A stretch of DNA of 64,000 bases from positions 1 through 64,000 of the forward strand of contig JHVF01000002.1 in the NCBI GenBank assembly GCA_000620005.1, in the 5' to 3' direction. Below the pieces are notes generated by a model. It searched no databases and had not been told where the DNA came from. It saw only the letters and a list, made by a program, of their open reading frames with translations. This DNA is from Metamycoplasma spumans ATCC 19526 (lineage in GTDB: Bacteria; Bacillota_I; Bacilli_A; Mycoplasmatales; Metamycoplasmataceae). Position numbers and translations under genes: made by a program. Of this stretch, positions 57,724-64,000 are shown piece by piece. Each line of letters opens with the position of its first letter. Positions within the stretch are counted from its first letter, which is position 1.

Positions 57724-58549
57724 ACTTAAAGCAAAAAAAGACGATGTTGGGCGTATTTTATTTAAATATTTAGTTAGAGTATTGGATAATGTTCCAATTT
57801 CTAGAATTGAAAAAATTTTTAGAGAAAAAGACGTTAAAGTTAACGGCGTAAGAACAAAAGATAAACAATATAAAGTTCAATTAGATGATGTTATCGAAAT
57901 TTACGGGTTGCAAGATGCATTTAAACCTGCCGAAAAAAATACTTCACAAATTAACTTTAAACTTATTTACGAAGATAAAAATATCATGATAATTGATAAG
58001 GCAACAAACATCGCAATGCATTCTGAAGAAAATTGCTTAGATGATCAAGTTTTAAAATATTTAAATTACAAGAAAACTTCATCATTTAGGCCAGCTTCAA
58101 TCGGAAGAATTGATAAAAAAACTAGTGGTCTGGTTGTTTATGCAAAAAACTATAAAACCCTTGTAGAATTCGAACAAAAGCAAAATCAATTTGACAAAGT
58201 CTACCAATTTGTTTCAGATTTTGACGAAGACTTACTTGATATAACTGTAAGATTGAAAAAGGATATAAAAAATGAGAAAATGGTTGTTGACCAAAATTTC
58301 GGAATTAAGGCTCACACAATTTTTTATAAAGAAGGAAATAGAAAATTTGCAAAAATTTTAACTGGAAAAAAACACCAAATAAGAGCAACATTATCATATT
58401 TAAAATATCCAATTCTAGGTGATATTAAATATGGTGGAAAATGAGCAAAGAGAATGTATCTACACTCATATTCAATTACATTTCACGGATTAAGCGAAGA
58501 ATTTTCAGAATACAATGAACAAATTTTTATTGCTCAAGCAAGATGATAG
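57716..58549 (+). CDS. RluA-family rRNA pseudouridine synthase
   Basis: The 277-residue protein has an N-terminal S4-like RNA-binding domain (NVPISRIEKIFREKDVKVNGVR) and a catalytic domain with GRIDKKTSGLVVYAKN, whose Asp attacks the uracil base. It is closest to RluC/RluD by motif; the exact rRNA target cannot be assigned. The ATG follows GGAGACGGTGAAG and overlaps scpB by eight bases. The end requires UGA-Trp, then TAG. Confidence 0.87.
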
Positions 58550-58556
58550 GGGATTT

Positions 58557-58859
58557 ATGCAAGAAACAGAATTAAAAAAACTGGCTAAAAATTTACTATT
58601 TGACCCAAATCCAGAAGTTTTAGAATTGGCTAAAAATATGCTAATTTCAATAGATAAAAAATTAGATGATTTGGAAAATTTTAATTTAGACAACTATAAA
58701 GCACAATCTCATATTAATGAAAAACCAATTGATTTTTCAATGCTAAGAAAAGATGAAGTTGATACATCTTTTAATATTAAAAAACAAGATTTATTAAACA
58801 ATGCTGCCAATCGTAATGATGACTATGTAGTAATGAGAAAGGTTATTAATGATAAATAA
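58557..58859 (+). CDS. gatC: Aspartyl/glutamyl-tRNA amidotransferase subunit C
   Basis: The 100-residue protein begins MQETELKKLAKNLLFDPNPEVLELAKNM, resembling the GatC helical hairpin, and ends with a linker RKDEVDTSFN typical of GatC wrapping between GatA and GatB. The ATG at 58557 lies behind AGGGGATTT. It overlaps gatA by 11 bases, which fixes the call. Confidence 0.87.
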   Translation: MQETELKKLAKNLLFDPNPEVLELAKNMLISIDKKLDDLENFNLDNYKAQSHINEKPIDFSMLRKDEVDTSFNIKKQDLLNNAANRNDDYVVMRKVINDK

Positions 58860-60171
58860 CGGCAATTTAGAAAAATCAATTTCAAAACTTTTAAATAATA
58901 AAAATAATGCTGTTGCGCACGTTTTTGAAAACGCTAAATTAAAAAATACTGGAATATTAGCAAATAGTGTTTTTACCGTAAAAGATAATTACGCAGATAC
59001 AAATACAATTGCCACAGGTTCAAGTTCAATACTTTCAAATTTTAGACCTTCTTATAAAGCAACAATAATTAAATTACTAGAAGAATCAGGATCAACTTGT
59101 GTTGCTAGAACAAATTTAGATGAATTTGGTATGGGTGGATCGGGCGAATATTCAGTTTATGGTTTGATAAAAAATCCATTAAACGAAAAATATTTAGTAG
59201 GAGGTTCTTCTTCTGGTGCTGCTGCAACTTTTGATGAAGATATCGCTTTTGCAATTGGCTCTGATACTGGAGATTCAGTAAGAAAACCAGCTTCAAATAT
59301 AGGAAAAGTTGGTTTTAAACCAAGCTATGGGGCAATTAGTAGATATGGACTTTTTGCATTTGCATCTTCATTGGATACTGTAGCATACTTTACGCATAAC
59401 GTATCCGATGCAATTGACGTAGCAAGCGTTTTATACAAGCAAGATTTAGAGCATGATTTAACTTCATTAAACCTTTCGTTTAATAGAGAAGATATTGAAA
59501 TAACAAAACCTAAAAAAGTTGCTTATTTAGATTGTTTTGACAAACTTAGTGAACCGGTCAAAGATTCATATTTAAAATTACTTGAATCAATAAAAAAACA
59601 AGATATAGAGTTAATTAAAGTAGAAGCAGACGAACAGCTTTTAAATTCAATTGATGTTGTTTACAAAGTTATAGCTTTTTCAGAAGCTTCTTCTAATTTA
59701 GCAAATTTAGTTGGCACTGAATTCGGAAATAGAATAGAAGGCGAAAATTGAGAAGAAACCTATTTATTAACCAGATCTAACGGATTAGGAAAAATGGTTC
59801 AATCTCGTTTAATTTTAGGTTCATATTTTTTAAAAGAAGAAAATCAAATTAGATACTTTGTTAAAGCTAAAAAAATGAGACGCTACTTGTCTGAATATTT
59901 CACTAAAATACATAAATCTGCTGATATATTTATCTATCCAGCTTCTAATGATTCGGCTCCGCTAATAAATAAAAAATATGAATCAACATACATGGACTTC
60001 ATTTTAACATATGCAAATCTTGTTGGAAACCCTTCATTAACTTTAAAGATGGGAAATGATTTAAATAATATGCCTTTTAATATTGCTATTGATGGTGAAT
60101 TATATCAAGATAAAAAAATGCTTTCACATGCGCTTTACATTGAAAAATTGATAGGAGATAATAATGAATAA
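58849..60171 (+). CDS. gatA: Aspartyl/glutamyl-tRNA amidotransferase subunit A
   Basis: The 440-residue amidase releases ammonia from glutamine for tRNA-bound Glu or Asp. The Ser-cis-Ser-Lys triad is visible: K45 in VFTVKDNYAD, the VGGSSSGAAAT loop (118-126) and GSDTGDSVRKPAS (S143), where most GatA proteins have TGGS. The frame passes one UGA-Trp. It has an AAAGG-like site within gatC. Confidence 0.95.
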
Positions 60172-61576
60172 TGATTGAGATATTGTAATCGGTATTGAAA
60201 TTCATCTTGAATTAAATACAAGAACAAAAATGTTTTCTCCTGCTTCAAATAATTATGAAGACAAAGTTAATGAATCTGCCTCTAATATCGATTTAGCATA
60301 TCCTGGCTCTTTACCATTAGTTAATTCTCAGGCCATTATCAAGGGTATAAAACTAGCAAAAGCATTAAATATGTCTATTGATAAGTTAGTTAGATTTGAC
60401 AGAAAAAATTATTTTTATCCAGATTTAACAAAAGGTTTTCAAATAACCCAACAATTCAATCCAATTGGAAAAGAAGGAAAAATAAAAGTCAAAGTTGACA
60501 ACGAATGAAAAGAAATTTCAATCGAAAGAATTCACTTAGAAGAAGATACTGCCAAATCACTACATGAAGGTTCAGAAACATTTTTAAATTATAATCGTGC
60601 CGGAGTGCCTTTAATCGAAATAGTTTCTCGTCCAGTTATTCACTCAGCTAAAGAAGCAATTGCTTATGTTGAAGCAATTAGACAAACCGCATTAGCCTTA
60701 AACATTAGCGACGCAAAAATGAACGAAGGTAGTTTGAGAACTGATGTTAACATTTCAGTAAGAAAAAAAGGTACCAATGATTTAAACACCAGAGTTGAAA
60801 TCAAAAACTTAAATTCATTTTCTAATATTGAAAAAGCAATTGAATATGAAGCGAATTATCAAGTGAACAAATATCTAAATAACGAATCTTTTGATCAAGA
60901 AACAAAACGTTTTGATGAGCAAAAAAATATTACCGTTTCAATGAGATCTAAAAGCGACGCTATTGATTATAAGTATTTCCCAGAACCTAATCTTCCTTAT
61001 ATACAACTTTCTGACGCAGATATTGAAGCAGTAGAAATTGAAGAAATACCTTATGACAAAGAAATGCGTTATATTTCTCACGGACTAAACCAAGTGCAAA
61101 TATCACAACTATTAAATAACTTTGAATATGCTAATTATTTAGATAAAATCAATTCAAAAGACTTTAAAAAATCTGCTAATATATTTTTCTCTGATATTGT
61201 TTCATACATTAATCAAAACAATAAAACAATCAATGAATTAAAATTTAGCCCAAGTGATGCACAACAAGTTATAAATTACATTATTGATTCCAAAATCAAT
61301 AAATCAGACTTTAAATTAATAATTCAATTAAAAGATAATTCAAATAAAGATATTGATGAAATTATTAAAGAAGAAGATCTATTTATTAAAGAAATTTCAA
61401 TTTCTCTAGATGACGTAATCGAAGAAATATTAAAAGAAAATCCCGATTTGGAAAATGAATTTAGTAAAAATTATCAAAGAGCTTCTAAGTTTTTATTAGG
61501 GCAAGCAATGAAAAAAACAATGGGTAAAGCCAATGTTGCTGAACTTAATAAAAAAATATCAGAAAGATTTCAATAA
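60164..61576 (+). CDS. gatB: Aspartyl/glutamyl-tRNA amidotransferase subunit B
   Basis: The 470-residue kinase-like subunit activates tRNA-bound Glu/Asp. It starts WDIVIGIEIHLELNTRTKMFSPA, with DRKNYFYPDLTKGFQITQQ, the LEEDTAKS segment, NYNRAGVPLIEIVSRP and a C-terminal YqeY-like tail (KFLLGQAMKKTMGKAN). The ATG follows AGGAGATAATA and overlaps gatA by eight bases. With gatC and gatA it makes the full transamidosome route for Gln-tRNA. Confidence 0.96.
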
Positions 61577-62700
61577 TGTGAAATAAAAAACGCAATAAAC
61601 TTAAAACTGGTTGAGAAGCCAAGAATAATAAAAATGATAGTCTAGATAAAGAAAAGAAAAACAATAATTTAAATGTAAGTTCTAGCCAAATTGTAAAAAA
61701 TAAACCAAATAAAAATTTCTTTGAAAAACTTATAAAGTGAATTATATTTGGAATCTTGTTTATCGCAATACCAAGGTATTTAAAAAGCTCTAGAACAAAA
61801 GGAAGAGAAATCGTTGATACGACTTATAGAAAATTAAGTTCTCACGAATTTGCTTTCGTTCCAGCGGGTTATGCAATGTATTTATTTTTATCATTCGTTC
61901 CCGTTATATCACTATCATTAGGTATTATTGGCAAAATAAGTGATAAATATGAGGTTGTATTAGAACATATCATATTGGGTCAAGTTGTTCCTGGTATATC
62001 TCAAGTTATACCTTCTATTTCTTCTTTATGAGATTCTGCTGGAGGGGCAATTGCCTTTGCATTATTTGCAATATCTGTTTTATTTATAGCATCAAAAGGT
62101 TATTCAAAATTTATTGATTCAATAGATGCATTATATAGTCATAAATCGCCACATAGAATGTGAAAAACCAGATTAAAAGGTTTTATCATGAGTATTTTAA
62201 TATGCATTGGTTTAACTGTTGTTTTATTGGGTTTTACTGCATTTATGACATTTTTAATTGAAAAAGCCGGCCTAGGTCAGTTTACAAATGATATTGCTTC
62301 AATGTCTTTAGCTGACTTTAGATTAGAGTGGGAATTTTATATGATTTACTGATTTACAATCATAATTTTTCTACCAACATTCACATATTTATCATTTTTA
62401 CTATTTTTCAGTTATGCACCAAGTTTTAAATTAAAAATTTCGCAGGCAAATCCTGGAGCATTTATTGCTTCAATACCTACATCGCTTTTCATTTTAATTT
62501 TTGGTTCTTTAACATCGTTAATACCATATAAAAAATTCGGAACCGTCGCTTCATTTATGTATGTCATTTTATTATTGAGCATTATGTCATATTTCATATA
62601 TGCAGGCATAATTGTAAATTCTAGTTTTTATCATACATTTGTCAACATGCCGACGATTGAAAAAAATAGCTGATTAAAGAGAAAAAAAGTCTCAATTTAA
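61576..62700 (+). CDS. YihY/BrkB family membrane protein
   Basis: The 374-residue protein has a charged 60-residue N-terminus (UGA-Trp at position 2) and six hydrophobic segments with YAMYLFLSFVPVISLSLGIIG and the SKGYSKFIDSIDALY motif typical of the YihY/BrkB (UPF0761) family. The biochemical role of this family is uncertain. It overlaps gatB by one base (TAATG) and so is co-translated with it. Confidence 0.82.
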
Positions 62701-62750
62701 AAAAAGTAAAATTAAAATATAACTTATAATAAGTTATTAGAAAGGAAACT

Positions 62751-63758
62751 ATGGAATCTAAATTACCCGGCGGTTTAAAACACTATTTAAATTGAGTTAG
62801 ATCTCAATCAAATATTTCATACCGTAAATGAAATTCCAAGAGAATCGCTTTTGTCGGCGTGTTAATTGCAATTTCAGTTGTGTTTTTCTTAATTAGTGTG
62901 AGAATTTTGCCAATCACAGCATTGCCTAGCTTTAAATTTAGCTTTATCGGTCTTCCAATTAAAATTACCGGTTTTATTTTCGGCCCAATTGTGGGAATGA
63001 TTACCGGTATTTTAGCCGATTTAATTTCATTTGCTTTAGTTCCTACTTATTATAATTTCCTTTACACATTAGCAGTTGCAACTGCAGGATTTATTCCTGG
63101 CTTAGCAGCATATTATTTTTTCAATATAAATGAGTTATTTTTCTCTAGAAATTATCGTATTTTTAAATTTAAAGAAATCGTTAAATATTTTAAGGTTCAA
63201 TTTGATGAAGCATTAGCACGTGGTAATAGTGAAGACTTACAATATTTTTCTGAAAAAATTGCATACTATGAAGTTAAAACCGTATTGCTTGAAGTTAAGA
63301 AAAAACCAACCGCAATGATTAACTTCTCATTCATTTCAACACTAATAATTTTAAGTTTACAAGTGCTAATCATCCTAGCCGTTTTTTCAAAACTAGATAA
63401 CTCTGTTTTCGAACATAACAGATTTATTAAAAGCAAATCATTTTATATGATTCTAACAAGTTTGGGATTTGTTGCAATGTTCATATTTGTTGTGATTTAT
63501 CGTTTATTTTTAAAAAAGAGATATCAAACATTTATTGAAATTATGGCAATAATTTCGTTTTCAGCTGTTTTAGAATTCATTAATGTTATTTTACTTTCTT
63601 GAGCAGATACATCAACATTAAAAACTGATTTCTGAGTTAATATAACCGCCCAAACTCTAACAAGCCCAGTAAAAATATTTTTCAACCTAGCTATTATATT
63701 AGCAACATACAAAATAGTTGCTCCTCTTGTTAAATCAAAAGAAGGAGATAGGTTTTAA
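62751..63758 (+). CDS. ECF transporter S component, FolT-like
   Basis: The 335-residue membrane protein has the ECF S-component motif GLPIKITGFIFGPIVGMITGILADLISF, followed by PTYYNFLYTLAVATAGFIPGLAAYY, resembling the folate-binding FolT subgroup. The substrate is inferred. A 70-residue soluble insertion (ELFFSRNYRI to KKPTAM) between the third and fourth hydrophobic blocks is longer than in most S components. The ATG follows AGAAAGGAAACT. Confidence 0.75.
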
Positions 63759-63760
63759 AA

Positions 63761-64000
63761 ATGAAAAAATCGATACTAACAGCTTTTAGAGTAATGAATT
63801 TAAAAACTATAAAAGAAGAAAGCGATAAATATAAAACGTTTATAAATAACTTAAGTTTTGAAATTTTCTATAATACCGTTTTAGGAATTGTTGGAAAAGA
63901 TGAAAAAACCAAAAACCTTATTTTTAAATATTTAACAGGAAGCAATATTAAACCAAGTGAATATCAAGGCTTTATTGAATTTCAAAATAATAATAGCGAG
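63761..64000 (+). CDS. ABC-type ATPase-like protein, partial
   Basis: The frame starts at ATG 63761 behind GAAGGAGATAGGTTTTAAAA and runs off the window after 80 codons. Its layout (a charged VMNLKTIKEESDKY strand, FINNLSFEI, then VLGIVGKDEKTKNLIFKYLTG) matches the start of an ABC ATP-binding subunit, with GKDEKTKN in the Walker A place, where Gly and Ser/Thr are replaced. The end is outside the window, so the family is uncertain. It is three bases after the FolT-like gene, presumably one operon. Confidence 0.5.
   Translation, partial: MKKSILTAFRVMNLKTIKEESDKYKTFINNLSFEIFYNTVLGIVGKDEKTKNLIFKYLTGSNIKPSEYQGFIEFQNNNSE

Overview
The window is a mollicute chromosome segment, most likely from the Mycoplasma/Mycoplasmopsis lineage. 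Base composition is very AT-rich. Many long genes (secA, tig, eno, ktrB, pepC, gatA, atpA, clpB and others) read through in-frame TGA codons, so UGA must encode tryptophan. Coordinates below treat TGA as Trp, so many genes are longer than standard-code ORFs would suggest. The presence of ClpB with CIRCE operators, F1Fo ATPase, KtrAB and many lipoproteins, and the absence of any cell-wall genes in the window, fit a small-genome wall-less bacterium. The species cannot be fixed from sequence alone.

Layout. 1-345: left part of an insertion sequence. 458-5585 (minus): a replication/repair operon dnaX-ybaB-recR-tmk-holB-rsmI with TAATG-type overlaps, ending in a terminator that contains the rsmI stop codon. 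5672-6595 (plus): a small membrane protein and a Nudix hydrolase. 6656-11662 (minus): secA, trigger factor and an unknown protein behind a CIRCE-like site. 11822-13192: enolase. 13288-14749 (minus): ribosomal proteins L1 and L11 and two tRNA-Gly genes. 14822-17893 (minus): an accessory island with a multiply broken DNA methyltransferase, an intact PD-(D/E)XK nuclease-like protein and a membrane-anchored unknown. 18016-19209: tuf with a structured leader. 19480-20275: a candidate unannotated small RNA on minus and RNase P RNA on plus. 20403-26405 (plus): a short DprA-like protein, the nucleoside salvage operon deoD-deoA-deoC-upp, a HAD phosphatase with a nonsense codon, and RNase HIII.

26442-32140 (minus): an ABC-F ATPase with a degenerate second ATP site, two lipoproteins around a plus-strand tRNA-Lys, and clpB under a near-perfect CIRCE. 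32416-39550: the complete atpIBEFHAGDC operon. 39752-51118: lipoproteins, including a 2722-residue minus-strand protein with an SGNH-like N-terminus and an enormous helical repeat region. 51128-53583: divergent K+ uptake genes ktrB and ktrA. 53682-64000 (plus): pepC, acpS, plsC, scpA, scpB, a pseudouridine synthase, gatCAB, a YihY-type membrane protein, a FolT-like ECF S component and the start of an ABC-ATPase-like gene.

The housekeeping genes form tight operons, often overlapping by 1-32 bases, with strong GGAG-type ribosome binding sites and many T-rich hairpin terminators, several shared by convergent genes. The most unusual parts are the methyltransferase/nuclease island, the structured noncoding stretch between tuf and rnpB, the CIRCE-like site before the trigger factor unit, and the giant SGNH-like lipoprotein whose catalytic residues look replaced.
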